From an uncultured Flammeovirgaceae bacterium (GTDB lineage: Bacteria > Bacteroidota > Bacteroidia > Cytophagales > Cyclobacteriaceae), in contig CAKZYJ010000525.1 of the NCBI GenBank assembly GCA_937884755.1, positions 1 through 42,957 of the forward strand: a stretch of DNA of 42,957 nucleotides, written 5' to 3'. The translations under genes and the position numbers were made by a program. Below are positions 35,189-42,957 of this stretch, in pieces. How positions within the stretch are numbered: the stretch's first letter is position 1; every line of letters starts with the position of its first letter. The notes under the pieces were generated by a model that saw nothing but the letters and a program-made list of their open reading frames with translations, did no database searches and had not been told where the DNA came from.

Positions 35189-35582
35189 AGAAAATAGCTA
35201 TTGTTCTAAGGCAGCGCAAGTTATCCACTTTCAGCGTAATGCAGCAAAATATCTACTGAATTTTTCAATTCTGCCTCCTGAACACTTTAAAATAATGGAT
35301 GAATCCAAATGGAAAACTTTAGCGTAAAATGGATTGGGCCATTTTAAAGGACTGATGATGATCGCTAATTGCACAATATTGAACTTATCTTTAACATTTT
35401 ATAACAGCAATTGGGTAATTTCTGATTGGCCGAAACTGTTAGAAGTTCGTATCAAACAATAAACTAAAAATTGAAAAATAGGAAGAAAGTCAGCGTTATT
35501 TCTTATGAGCGCTCGATTTCACTCAACCAGAATTAGATTTAACTGTTAATTAAGTAGTGACAAAAAAATAAACGATAAACCC
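35189..35582. other. 394-base divergent region between guaA and htrA
   Basis: No gene is supported. The region is AT-rich, with a palindromic GAGCGCTC near 35507-35514 and only tiny ORFs, such as ten codons starting at 35295. Both flanking genes must take their promoters from here. I found no perfect TAnnTTTG box in a convincing place and no riboswitch-like purine motif before guaA. Confidence 0.4.
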
Positions 35583-37058
35583 ATGAAGAATATTCTAACC
35601 ACCGTGTTCACCGCGGTATTTGCCAGTTTAGTTACGCTGGCTGCTTACACCTATTTTAACGAAGATAGTCGCATACTTCAAGTAGATGAAACCACTAAAC
35701 CGGCTTTTGTTAATTACGTAGCTGACCGTTCGGCAACCATGGCTCCATTTGATTTTACGGCCGCTGCTGAGAAAGCAACTCCGGCAGTAGTACATATTAC
35801 CTCTGTTCAACAATCAGCTAGCGCATCAAGAGGCGACGAGCAAATACCTGAATTCTTTAGAGATTTTTTCGGAGATCAGTTTAGACGTTCCCCTCAACAG
35901 CAACGTCCGCGTACAGGAGCTGGCTCAGGCGTCATCATTAGTTCCGATGGATACATCGTGTCTAACAACCATGTAATTGATGATGCTGACGAGCTAACAG
36001 TGGTATTAGTAGACAACCGCAGCTACTCGGCCAAAGTCGTCGGAACCGATCCCACTACGGATTTAGCTCTTATTAAAATTGACGAAGAAGATCTACCCTA
36101 CCTTTCATTTGCTAATTCAGATCAGGTGAAGATTGGTGAATGGGTACTGGCAGCGGGTAACCCGTTTAGCTACTTGAACTCAACCGTAACGGCGGGTATT
36201 GTGAGTGCCAAAGGACGAAGCATTAATATTCTGCAAAATCAGTATGCTATTGAATCATTCATTCAAACTGATGCCGCAGTAAATCCTGGAAATAGTGGTG
36301 GTGCTTTGGTCGACATTGACGGTAACCTGATTGGTATCAATACTGCAATTGCCAGCCAAACCGGCAGTTACGTAGGGTATTCCTTTGCGGTGCCATCTAA
36401 TATTGCTAAAAAAGTAGTAGAAGATTTGAAAGAGTACGGTACTGTGCAGCGAGGATTCTTAGGCGTCGAGATTGTTGGCATAAATGCCAGGGTTGCTGAT
36501 GAATTTGACCTGGATGTAAATCAGGGAGTTTTAGTACGGAATGTAGTAGAAGGAGGTTCAGCTGAAGAAGCTGGTATAGAAGAAGGCGACATTATTATGC
36601 AAGTAGACGAAAAGAAAATTTTACGTAATTCTGATCTGCTGTCGTATATCGGCCGAAAGCGTCCGGGAGATAATGTAAGTGTAACTATAAACCGAGACGG
36701 AAAGGAAAAAACTTTCGATATGACCTTGAAAACTCGCGAAGGTCAGACCACATTGGTAAGAGCTCAGCGTGGTGAAATGTTTGACCGATTGGGAGCTGAA
36801 TTCATGGAGCTTTCTGATGAAAAACGTGAGGAGTTTGATCTAGCCGGCGGAGTTGAAGTTTCACGAGTATATCCAGGTATTCTGCGACAGGAAGGTATTC
36901 AAAATGGATTCATCATCACCCGAATTGATAATCAGCCTATCCGATCTATAAATGATTTGGAAGAAGCTTTAGAGGATAAAGAAGGGGGTATGCTGATTGA
37001 AGGAATTTATCCCGACGATCCTGAAGATCCTCAATTCTACGGCTTAGGTTTAAAATAA
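35583..37058 (+). CDS. HtrA/DegP-family periplasmic serine protease (Do-like)
   Basis: This is an envelope quality-control protease. The N-terminal membrane anchor or signal (MKNILTTVFTAVFASLVTLA) is followed by a trypsin-like domain with catalytic His130 (SNNHVID), Asp160 (PTTDLALIK) and Ser238 (NPGNSGGALVDIDG). Two PDZ domains follow: GFLGVEIVGINARVADEFDL to about 390, and GGVEVSRVYPGILRQEGIQN near the end. The length of 491 residues is typical for Bacteroidota Do proteases. It ends in a strong intrinsic terminator. The long leader region suggests separate, perhaps stress-dependent, regulation. Confidence 0.95.
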   Translation: MKNILTTVFTAVFASLVTLAAYTYFNEDSRILQVDETTKPAFVNYVADRSATMAPFDFTAAAEKATPAVVHITSVQQSASASRGDEQIPEFFRDFFGDQFRRSPQQQRPRTGAGSGVIISSDGYIVSNNHVIDDADELTVVLVDNRSYSAKVVGTDPTTDLALIKIDEEDLPYLSFANSDQVKIGEWVLAAGNPFSYLNSTVTAGIVSAKGRSINILQNQYAIESFIQTDAAVNPGNSGGALVDIDGNLIGINTAIASQTGSYVGYSFAVPSNIAKKVVEDLKEYGTVQRGFLGVEIVGINARVADEFDLDVNQGVLVRNVVEGGSAEEAGIEEGDIIMQVDEKKILRNSDLLSYIGRKRPGDNVSVTINRDGKEKTFDMTLKTREGQTTLVRAQRGEMFDRLGAEFMELSDEKREEFDLAGGVEVSRVYPGILRQEGIQNGFIITRIDNQPIRSINDLEEALEDKEGGMLIEGIYPDDPEDPQFYGLGLK

Positions 37059-37088
37059 CATCGGATTATCCAGAATGCAAAAAGAAGT

Positions 37089-37124
37089 CCCACACTCAAT
37101 TAGGAGGTGGGATTTTTTCTTTTG
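37089..37124 (+). terminator. Rho-independent terminator after htrA
   Basis: TCCCACACTC (37089-37098) pairs with GAGGTGGGA (37105-37113), nine pairs with one bulged A, around the loop AATTAG. It is followed by TTTTTTCTTTT. It lies 30 bases after the protease stop codon and before the convergent HepT-like gene. Confidence 0.9.
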
Positions 37125-37137
37125 GTGGGATTCAGTT

Positions 37138-37509
37138 TCAATCATCCATCAGATCATCGTCTTCGGGAATATCAGCTCGTTCTGACTCAGTCATGATCAA
37201 ATCTCGGAATTGAGGAAGATCATTAGTAATTACGCCCCATATCTGTTGGTAACCTTGTTCCCAGGCATTATTAAACTTTGCCGCCTTAAATGTATCTAGC
37301 ACGTGATAGTCAACATCGGTAAACTGGCTGGAAAAATCTTCAGATAACAACGAAGACGCCTGGCCAATGTGTTGTAGATTTTCCATGACCGTTACCCGCA
37401 CTTCCTCCTCTTCCTCAAAATCATGCAAATCCATTCCTTGCACGTAGCTTTCAATTTCGCTTATATAGTTAGCAATGTTGTTTAGATGATATTGGTCTTC
37501 TTCAGTCAT
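37138..37509 (-). CDS. HepT-like (DUF86, HEPN fold) protein lacking the catalytic motif
   Basis: The 123 residues align by eye with HepT/DUF86 proteins: an N-terminal helix, VMENLQHIGQASSLLSEDF (the usual N..IGEA...LS..F), and IWGVITNDLPQFRDLI near the end. HepT toxins carry an R-x4-6-H motif (RN...H.Y) for RNA cleavage; here that place reads DTFKAAKFNNAW with no Arg-His pair, so nuclease activity is unlikely. No MntA nucleotidyltransferase antitoxin gene is adjacent. The acidic N-terminal loop (EEEEE) and DDDLMDD tail are unusual. It stands 47 bases downstream of rnhA on the same strand. Confidence 0.65.
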   Translation of the reverse strand: MTEEDQYHLNNIANYISEIESYVQGMDLHDFEEEEEVRVTVMENLQHIGQASSLLSEDFSSQFTDVDYHVLDTFKAAKFNNAWEQGYQQIWGVITNDLPQFRDLIMTESERADIPEDDDLMDD

Positions 37510-37556
37510 AATTCGTGGACATTAAAAAATTGAGTGGGCAATGATGTGGCAGAACA

Positions 37557-38039
37557 CTACTTATTAGAAGTTGTTCTTTTGATTTTTGCCTGCTCCTGCT
37601 CAAAACCTCTATCAACCAACAAGTGATTTCCGTCAGCAGAAGAAACAGCCAATTCATCACAGCGCTCATTTTCTGGAATTCCAGAATGACCTTTAATCCA
37701 TTTCAGGCTGACATCGTGCTTTCGATAAGCGGGGATAAAACGTTTCCAGAGATCAGAATTCTTTTTTCCTTTAAAATCTTTCTTCTGCCAGTTCCATACC
37801 CAGCCTTTATTCACGGCATCTACTACGTACTGAGAGTCAGAATAGATCACTACCTCCATACCAGCCTTTTTCAGGGCTTCCAACCCTACAATTACGGCCA
37901 ATAGCTCCATACGGTTATTAGTAGTCTGACGATAGCCAGCGGTAAGTTCTTTGCGGTGTTTCTTGTACAGCAGTACCGTTCCGTATCCTCCCCTTCCCGG
38001 ATTTCCCCTCGAAGCACCATCGGTGTACATCGTTATCAT
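37557..38039 (-). CDS. rnhA: Ribonuclease HI
   Basis: RNase HI degrades the RNA strand of RNA-DNA hybrids in the cytoplasm. MYTDGASRGNPGRGGYG contains the first catalytic aspartate, NNRMELLAVIVGLEAL the glutamate, IYSDSQYVVDAVNKGW the second aspartate with the basic handle region following, and WIKGHSGIPENERCDELA the histidine and last aspartate. The 160 residues are normal. The C-terminal tail (EQEQAKIKRTTSNK) is extra and basic. Confidence 0.96.
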   Translation of the reverse strand: MITMYTDGASRGNPGRGGYGTVLLYKKHRKELTAGYRQTTNNRMELLAVIVGLEALKKAGMEVVIYSDSQYVVDAVNKGWVWNWQKKDFKGKKNSDLWKRFIPAYRKHDVSLKWIKGHSGIPENERCDELAVSSADGNHLLVDRGFEQEQAKIKRTTSNK

Positions 38040-38088
38040 TGAAAATTTTTTTTCAGGTTAATGAAACTCCTTAAGGAGTTTGTTAGTG

Positions 38089-38658
38089 TTAGAAATCAAT
38101 CTGAGCTTTGATTAGTTTGATAGCAATGGCTAATAAAATAATACCAAATACTTTACGCAAGATATTAAAGCCAGCTTTACCGATTTTGTTCTCGAGCCAG
38201 ACTGAGGATTTTAGCACAATATACACTAAAATTAAATTAATCACGATGCCCACTAGAATATTGGGATAGCTGTAAGCTGCCCTTAGCGAAATCAACGTCG
38301 TCATTGTACCGGCCCCAGCAATCAGAGGAAAAGCAATGGGCACAATAGTAGCATCCGTTTCACTTTCGGGGTCCGACTTGAAAATTTCTACTCCTAGCAC
38401 CATCTCCATCCCAATTAGAAACATAACTAACGCACCAGCAATGGCAAATGAGGCCACATCCAGACCAAAAAGTCGCAGAATTCGATCGCCTAAAAACAGG
38501 AAGGCAATCATAATCACTCCCGAAACCAGCGTGGCTTTGCCCGACTGAATGGTGCCTGTCCTTTTTCGTAAGTTTATAACAATGGGAAGGCTTCCCAGAA
38601 TATCAATTACTGAGAACAGAATCAGCGTAACCGACAATATTTCGGTGAAATTAAGCAT
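38089..38658 (-). CDS. MarC family integral membrane protein
   Basis: The protein of 189 residues has six predicted hydrophobic helices with MarC family features: LFSVIDILGSLPIVINL near the N-terminus, FAIAGALVMFLIGMEMVLG and PIAFPLIAGAGTMTTLISL, the most conserved stretch. The function is unknown; the original link of marC to multidrug resistance was not upheld. The gene is on the minus strand between the aminotransferase and rnhA. Confidence 0.9.
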   Translation of the reverse strand: MLNFTEILSVTLILFSVIDILGSLPIVINLRKRTGTIQSGKATLVSGVIMIAFLFLGDRILRLFGLDVASFAIAGALVMFLIGMEMVLGVEIFKSDPESETDATIVPIAFPLIAGAGTMTTLISLRAAYSYPNILVGIVINLILVYIVLKSSVWLENKIGKAGFNILRKVFGIILLAIAIKLIKAQIDF

Positions 38659-38689
38659 ATCGAGGTATTCCTAAAGCTGTTAGATATGA

Positions 38690-39757
38690 TTAAGTGCTGG
38701 GAGAAAAATCTTCTAAAAAATCAAGTAACGTCTGAATTTCATGCTCAGTAATTGCTGGAAAGTTGGCAATTCGTAAGGTAGTCTCTTTTAAAGCACCATA
38801 GCCGTTTCCCAACGTAATTCCCGACTGTTTAGCTTCCATTCGAAGTTGGTTAATGACTGATGGATAAGCTTTAATCGGAATCACCGTATTTGATCTTATT
38901 GAAGTATTGTCTATCAGTAATTTAGCATACGCTATCTCATCTATTACTCCAATCCATTCGCGATACCTTTCTCGAGTGGTCTGATCAATTTTTCTTATCT
39001 CTTCCCGGGCCTCGAGCGTACGCATAAGAAGGTATATCCCCAGCACATTAGGGGTGTGCGTGGTTTGGAATTTATCGCTTTGCTCAATAATTGATACCAG
39101 ACTGTTATAATGCTTCTTCTCCCCTATTTCTCTGGCGCGGTCTACCGCAGCAGGGGATAAAATTAACACCGCCAAACCTGCTGGTAAGCCGAAACATTTC
39201 TGTACTGAAGCGTACCAAATATCAGCCGAATCCCAGGGAAGTATTACGCCAGCCATAGAAGAAGTAGCGTCAACGGAAATGAGAAGATCCGGAAAAAGAG
39301 ATCTGACTTCATGCATCCACTCGGTAGGTAACGCAGTACCGTTCGAGGTTTCATTATGAGTCAGACAAAGCAATTCGGCAGTATTCGCCGATTCTAATTC
39401 TCTTGTCTCTGGTAACTCTTCAGGATCAAAAACCAAAGCATTAGTACTGGTTGATAATTGAGTGGCATAGCGATGCCATTTTTCACCGAATGCTCCATTA
39501 TAGACGTGAAACGAACTATCTCTAACCAACGACTGACTGATTATTTCCCAACATTCCGTAGCCGAGCTTGCAAACAGTACGGTATAGGATTCCGGCACTG
39601 CTAATTTCTCTTTGGCCGACTCCGTTGTTTTTCGGAAAATGTCCATAAACTCCGGACTACGGTGATTGATGCTTACCACTCCGGACTGGTAGGCATCGGC
39701 CACGTATTGAGTAACCTCGGGGTAAACTTTAGATGGACCAGGATAAAATGAGATCAT
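38690..39757 (-). CDS. Class V PLP-dependent aminotransferase (SerC-like)
   Basis: The protein begins MISFYPGPSKVYPEV and has INHRSPEFMDIFRKT, typical of class V aminotransferases of the SerC/alanine-glyoxylate group. CLTHNETSNGTALPTEW and ISVDATSSMAGV hold the PLP aspartate, and WYASVQKCFGLPAG the PLP lysine. The open frame reaches back to 39793 and into aroQ; ATG 39757 lies 10 bases after the aroQ stop and matches family starts. It has about 355 residues. Phosphoserine transamination is likely but glyoxylate- or other substrates cannot be excluded. Confidence 0.8.
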   Translation of the reverse strand: MISFYPGPSKVYPEVTQYVADAYQSGVVSINHRSPEFMDIFRKTTESAKEKLAVPESYTVLFASSATECWEIISQSLVRDSSFHVYNGAFGEKWHRYATQLSTSTNALVFDPEELPETRELESANTAELLCLTHNETSNGTALPTEWMHEVRSLFPDLLISVDATSSMAGVILPWDSADIWYASVQKCFGLPAGLAVLILSPAAVDRAREIGEKKHYNSLVSIIEQSDKFQTTHTPNVLGIYLLMRTLEAREEIRKIDQTTRERYREWIGVIDEIAYAKLLIDNTSIRSNTVIPIKAYPSVINQLRMEAKQSGITLGNGYGALKETTLRIANFPAITEHEIQTLLDFLEDFSPST

Positions 39758-39767
39758 CCGAGAGGAT

Positions 39768-40190
39768 TTACTGATTTCGCAAAAAGTAGTCAATCGCTAA
39801 GCGGTAGCCATCGAGTCCCAAACCAATAATACAACCCTTCGCTACCGCGCTAAGATAACTGTGATGACGAAAAGTCTCTCGAGCATATACATTAGAAATA
39901 TGTACTTCAATGACAGGAGAACTAATGGCCGATACCGCATCAGCAATAGCCACCGAAGTATGGGTATAGGCCCCGGCATTTAAGATGATTCCGTCCGCAC
40001 CAAAACCAACCTCTTGCAACTGGCTAACAATTTCACCTTCGGAGTTGCTCTGAAAATAACTCAGATTAAGATCAGGGTACTTGTTCTTTAACTCGCTAAA
40101 AAAGCCATTGAAGGTAGTACTACCATAAATTTCAGGTTCTCGTTTGCCCAGCAGGTTGAGGTTAGGTCCATTGATGATGCAAAGCTTCAT
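39768..40190 (-). CDS. aroQ: Type II 3-dehydroquinate dehydratase
   Basis: AroQ removes water from 3-dehydroquinate in the shikimate pathway. The 140-residue protein shows IINGPNLNLLGKREPEIYG with the catalytic Tyr and Arg, QSNSEGEIVSQLQE, ILNAGAYTHTSVAIADA and EVHISNVYARETFRHHSYLS with the catalytic His. Length and motifs are standard. The gene precedes the class V aminotransferase in the same unit; a link to aromatic or serine amino acid supply is possible. Confidence 0.97.
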   Translation of the reverse strand: MKLCIINGPNLNLLGKREPEIYGSTTFNGFFSELKNKYPDLNLSYFQSNSEGEIVSQLQEVGFGADGIILNAGAYTHTSVAIADAVSAISSPVIEVHISNVYARETFRHHSYLSAVAKGCIIGLGLDGYRLAIDYFLRNQ

Positions 40191-40241
40191 AGGTTTAAAG
40201 GGTTAATCGCACGTAAGTTAAAATCTTTATAGTAAAAACAG

Positions 40242-40249
40242 TACCTTCG
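40242..40249 (+). promoter_or_regulatory. Candidate -7 box of the xerD-pyrD promoter
   Basis: TACCTTCG differs from TAnnTTTG at one position and lies 18 bases before the xerD ATG in the 77-base gap to divergent aroQ. No clear -33 TTG was found, so this is tentative. Confidence 0.3.
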
Positions 40250-40267
40250 CCTAAATGACTTTCGTCC

Positions 40268-41197
40268 ATGCCTAGCCAGAGTTGGAATACCTACATTGAT
40301 GAATTCGGAGACTATCTCCGGCTTGAACGTTCATTATCTGAGAATTCCCTAAAAGCTTACTTAAGCGATATTGATAAGCTTCAGCAGTTCGTAGATGTAT
40401 CTGACTGGGATTTATCTCCTATTGAACTTCAGCAAAAGCATCTATTGACCTTCTTGGAGTACATTTACAACCTAGGTATGTCAGCTCCCTCTCAGGCTAG
40501 GATTCTAGCCGGAGTTAAGGCTTTTTATAAGTTTCTTCTCTACCGGGAGTTTATTGACAAAGACCCTTCCCTACTGCTAGAAGGGCCAAAAATAGATCGC
40601 AAGCTTCCTGATACCCTTTCTTTTGTAGAGATTGAAAAGATACTGTTGGCCATAGACCTTTCTTCCGGAGAGGGTATCCGTAACCGAGCCATTATTGAAA
40701 CCTTGTACAGTTCTGGCATGCGCGTAACTGAGTTAACTGAGCTACGGCTGAGTAACTTATATACTGATATTAGTTTTATCCGCATTATCGGTAAAGGAAA
40801 TAAGGAGCGCATTGTGCCCCTAGGTCAAGACGCACTAAAGTACATTCAGCAGTATATCTCTCACGTCCGAAATCATCTGGAAATTCAATCAGGTCAGGAA
40901 AATTATCTTTTTCTGAATCGAAGGGGAAGTAAACTGAGCCGAGTGATGATTTTTAATATTGTGCGGGATGCGGCCGAACAAGCCGGAATTACCAAAAACG
41001 TGAGTCCTCACACCTTTCGCCATTCCTTTGCCACGCATTTGGTAGAAGGAGGTGCGAATTTGCGAGCGGTACAGGATATGCTCGGTCATGTTTCTATTAC
41101 TACTACTGAAATTTATACGCATCTCGACCGGGACTATCTTCGGCAAGTAATTACCGAATACCACCCCCGTTCCAGAAGACCCATTAAAGACGAATAA
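40268..41197 (+). CDS. xerD: Site-specific tyrosine recombinase XerD
   Basis: XerD resolves chromosome dimers at dif together with XerC-type partners at the division septum. The N-terminal SAM-like domain (YLRLERSLSENSLKAYLSD) precedes the catalytic domain. All catalytic residues are visible: Arg152 (SGMRVTEL), Lys176, His248 and Arg251 (HTFRHSFATHL), His274 (LGHVSITTT) and Tyr283 (IYTHLD). The 309 residues are normal. Bacteroidota often use one or several XerC/D-type paralogs, so XerD rather than XerC is a best guess. pyrD begins 9 bases after the stop, so the two are likely co-transcribed. Confidence 0.92.
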   Translation: MPSQSWNTYIDEFGDYLRLERSLSENSLKAYLSDIDKLQQFVDVSDWDLSPIELQQKHLLTFLEYIYNLGMSAPSQARILAGVKAFYKFLLYREFIDKDPSLLLEGPKIDRKLPDTLSFVEIEKILLAIDLSSGEGIRNRAIIETLYSSGMRVTELTELRLSNLYTDISFIRIIGKGNKERIVPLGQDALKYIQQYISHVRNHLEIQSGQENYLFLNRRGSKLSRVMIFNIVRDAAEQAGITKNVSPHTFRHSFATHLVEGGANLRAVQDMLGHVSITTTEIYTHLDRDYLRQVITEYHPRSRRPIKDE

Positions 41198-41206
41198 TTT
41201 TCCGCT

Positions 41207-42268
41207 GTGTATAAGTCTGTAATTCGCCCAATTCTGTTTCAATTTAAACCGGAGCAAGCTCATCAACTTACAGTTGGCCTTCTCCGCCTGGCTATGAAAA
41301 TACCGTTGGTGCGGCAACTATTCAAGCAACGCTTCACTGTGAATAATGCACATCTCAGCCGTCAATTATTCGGACTTACGTTTCGAAATCCAGTGGGGTT
41401 AGCGGCTGGTTTTGATAAAGATGCCAAGTTGGTGGATGAGATGGATGCATTAGGCTTTGGATTTATAGAAATAGGGACCCTTACCCCTCGCCCTCAAAAT
41501 GGAAATCCAAAACCCCGTTTGTTCCGGCTTCCGGCAGATCATAGCTTGATTAACCGAATGGGATTCAATAACGAGGGGGTGGAAAAAGCTGTTCAACGAT
41601 TAGCTAAGCGTAAATCTACTATTCTGGTCGGAGGAAATATTGGCAAGAACAAAACTACTCCCAACGAATCGGCCACTAGAGATTATGAGATTTGCTTTGA
41701 TGCACTCTATCCGGTGGTAGATTATTTTACAGTGAACGTTAGTTCACCCAATACCCCCGACCTACGACAACTTCAGGAAAAAAAGCCTCTCTACGAACTG
41801 TTATATCGGTTAAAAAAGAAGAACGAAGAGAAAAGTCAACCCAAACCGATTCTGCTAAAAATAGCTCCCGATCTTTCCAATACTCAACTAGATGATATCA
41901 TTGAAATCTGTCTAACCGTACCCGTGTCGGGTATCATTGCTACTAACACCACCATCAGTCGGGAAAATTTGCAAACCGATTCGGCTACTGTGAAAGAAAT
42001 TGGGGCTGGAGGTTTAAGCGGAGATGCTATCACTAAGCGAGCTACCGAAGTCATTCGTTACATTCATACCAAAACCGAAGGCAAGTTGCCCATTATTGGA
42101 GTAGGTGGGATTTCCAGCCCTCAAGATGCTTTGGAAAAGCTGGAAGCTGGTGCCAGTCTAATTCAAGTATATTCGGGCTACATCTACGAGGGGCCCCGAT
42201 TAGTGAAGGATATCAATCAAGCGATTTTGTCTAAAACTGCTGCTAAATCTAAAAAGTCGGTGATGTAA
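41207..42268 (+). CDS. pyrD: Dihydroorotate dehydrogenase (quinone), class 2
   Basis: PyrD oxidises dihydroorotate to orotate with FMN and passes electrons to quinone at the membrane. The N-terminal amphipathic helices ([20 protein letters not shown]) mark class 2. The barrel shows [39 protein letters not shown], the catalytic serine in [15 protein letters not shown], and [20 protein letters not shown] with [12 protein letters not shown] for FMN phosphate. It starts with GTG at 41207. The 353 residues are typical. The lysine-rich end ([11 protein letters not shown]) is a minor extension. rsmE follows 7 bases later. Confidence 0.96.
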   Translation: MYKSVIRPILFQFKPEQAHQLTVGLLRLAMKIPLVRQLFKQRFTVNNAHLSRQLFGLTFRNPVGLAAGFDKDAKLVDEMDALGFGFIEIGTLTPRPQNGNPKPRLFRLPADHSLINRMGFNNEGVEKAVQRLAKRKSTILVGGNIGKNKTTPNESATRDYEICFDALYPVVDYFTVNVSSPNTPDLRQLQEKKPLYELLYRLKKKNEEKSQPKPILLKIAPDLSNTQLDDIIEICLTVPVSGIIATNTTISRENLQTDSATVKEIGAGGLSGDAITKRATEVIRYIHTKTEGKLPIIGVGGISSPQDALEKLEAGASLIQVYSGYIYEGPRLVKDINQAILSKTAAKSKKSVM

Positions 42269-42275
42269 TCGGAAT

Positions 42276-42957
42276 ATGGCAATTTTCTACCAACTAGCGT
42301 TACCTCAGGGAGCTAACTATCTAACCGAAGAAGAATCACGCCACTGTGTGAAAGTACTGCGTAAGCGTCTAGGTGATGTTATCACAATAGTTGATGGGTT
42401 GGGCAACTATTATGAAGCGAGTATTACGGATGCCAACCCCAAAAAATGTACGTTTGAAGTACTTGGAAAGTATCAGCAGCCAACTGAAAACTATAGCATA
42501 ACGCTACTAATTGCACCAACAAAAAACCTAGATCGAACCGAGTGGATGGTTGAAAAACTGACCGAGATAGGTATTGATACTATACAGTTTGTAGTGTGTA
42601 AGCACTCCGAACGTAAGGTGTTAAAATTAGACCGCTTGGTACGAAAAGTAATCAGTGCGATGAAGCAGTCTGGTCGGGCCCAGTTACCCCAACTTCTACC
42701 CATGATTCCTCTTACCTCCTGGCAGGGAAGCATCACGGAGAACAGTCAAAAATTTATTGCTTACATTGATGAAAATGTGTCCACTGAGTTAGCACAGGCT
42801 GCTAAGCCTGCCGGAAATTATGTAGTGTTAGTTGGTCCGGAAGGGGATTTTACTGCGGAAGAAGTTGCCTGGGCCATGCAACATGAATTCCAGCCCGTGA
42901 GTCTAGGAAGCTACCGATTGAGAACTGAAACTGCTGGACTAGTAGCAATTCATACAC
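42276..42957 (+). CDS. rsmE: 16S rRNA (uracil-1498-N3)-methyltransferase, 3'-truncated by the window edge
   Basis: Translation from ATG 42276 stays open to the end of the window (227 codons). It begins MAIFYQLALPQGANYLTEEE and has HCVKVLRKRLGDVITIVDG, the PUA-like N-terminal domain of RsmE. The SPOUT knot follows with LIAPTKNLDRTEWMVEKLTE, GIDTIQFVVCKHSERK, VLVGPEGDFTAEE and SLGSYRLRTETAG, the SAM-binding knot. Only a few C-terminal residues should be missing. RsmE methylates U1498 in the 30S subunit. It lies 7 bases after pyrD and is likely in one operon with xerD and pyrD. Confidence 0.94.
   Translation, partial: MAIFYQLALPQGANYLTEEESRHCVKVLRKRLGDVITIVDGLGNYYEASITDANPKKCTFEVLGKYQQPTENYSITLLIAPTKNLDRTEWMVEKLTEIGIDTIQFVVCKHSERKVLKLDRLVRKVISAMKQSGRAQLPQLLPMIPLTSWQGSITENSQKFIAYIDENVSTELAQAAKPAGNYVVLVGPEGDFTAEEVAWAMQHEFQPVSLGSYRLRTETAGLVAIHT

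Noticed and set aside
40889-41317. Minus-strand open frame across xerD and pyrD
   Set aside because: It is opposite to conserved parts of both genes and lacks any recognisable motif.
1-42957. tRNA, rRNA and CRISPR arrays
   Set aside because: Reading the intergenic gaps showed no T-loop GGTTCRA pattern, no rRNA stretches and no regularly spaced repeats.

Overview
The window looks like a chromosomal segment of a member of the Bacteroidota, most likely the Cytophagales side of the phylum (inference). The clues are the gene families present: exported TPR proteins, outer-membrane beta-barrels, a lone single-RRM protein, a DUF3124 lipoprotein, a RibB protein with a decayed RibA-like domain and bifunctional HisB. 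Recognisable Shine-Dalgarno sequences are largely absent, and a few TAnnTTTG-type -7 boxes can be seen. No tRNA, rRNA or CRISPR array was found.

Positions 1-8.7 kb form an accessory surface-polysaccharide locus read mostly on the + strand. In order it holds the end of a sulfatase-fold membrane transferase, a CDP-alcohol phosphatidyltransferase, a frame-split IS5-family element, a Wzx-like flippase, a sulfotransferase, a DUF6625-type glycosyltransferase, a decayed FkbM methyltransferase, a second sulfotransferase, an integron attC-like hairpin and a GT2 glycosyltransferase. Two PAPS-type sulfotransferases suggest a sulfated glycan. IS insertion, gene decay, non-ATG starts and AT-rich codon use suggest an unstable, recently shuffled region. 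Three small methyltransferase genes follow as one minus-strand operon (8.7-10.9 kb).

From about 11 kb on, the content is mostly housekeeping. A TPR protein and gyrA are followed by a beta-barrel protein, a hydroxyacyl-CoA dehydrogenase behind a perfect 14-bp inverted repeat, a TPR lipoprotein, dapD, a GT4 glycosyltransferase, surE, an exported protein of unknown function, ribB with a zinc-less RibA-like domain, an RRM protein and aminopeptidase P.

The his operon (hisG-hisD-hisC-hisB plus a DUF3124 lipoprotein) starts at 24.45 kb. It is preceded by a strong -7 box, a ten-codon ORF with four residues of Phe/Tyr/His character including three histidines (MFTTPHHRYH), and a 10-bp plus 7-bp stem whose 5' arm lies inside the last codons of that ORF. 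This looks like a histidine attenuator and is the most interesting regulatory signal in the window.

The right part carries a beta-barrel protein, hemL overlapping a TPR/periplasmic-binding (LpoA-like) gene, guaA, an HtrA/DegP protease with a clear terminator, a HepT-like HEPN protein lacking its catalytic motif, rnhA, marC, a class V aminotransferase, aroQ, xerD, pyrD and the start of rsmE, which runs off the end.
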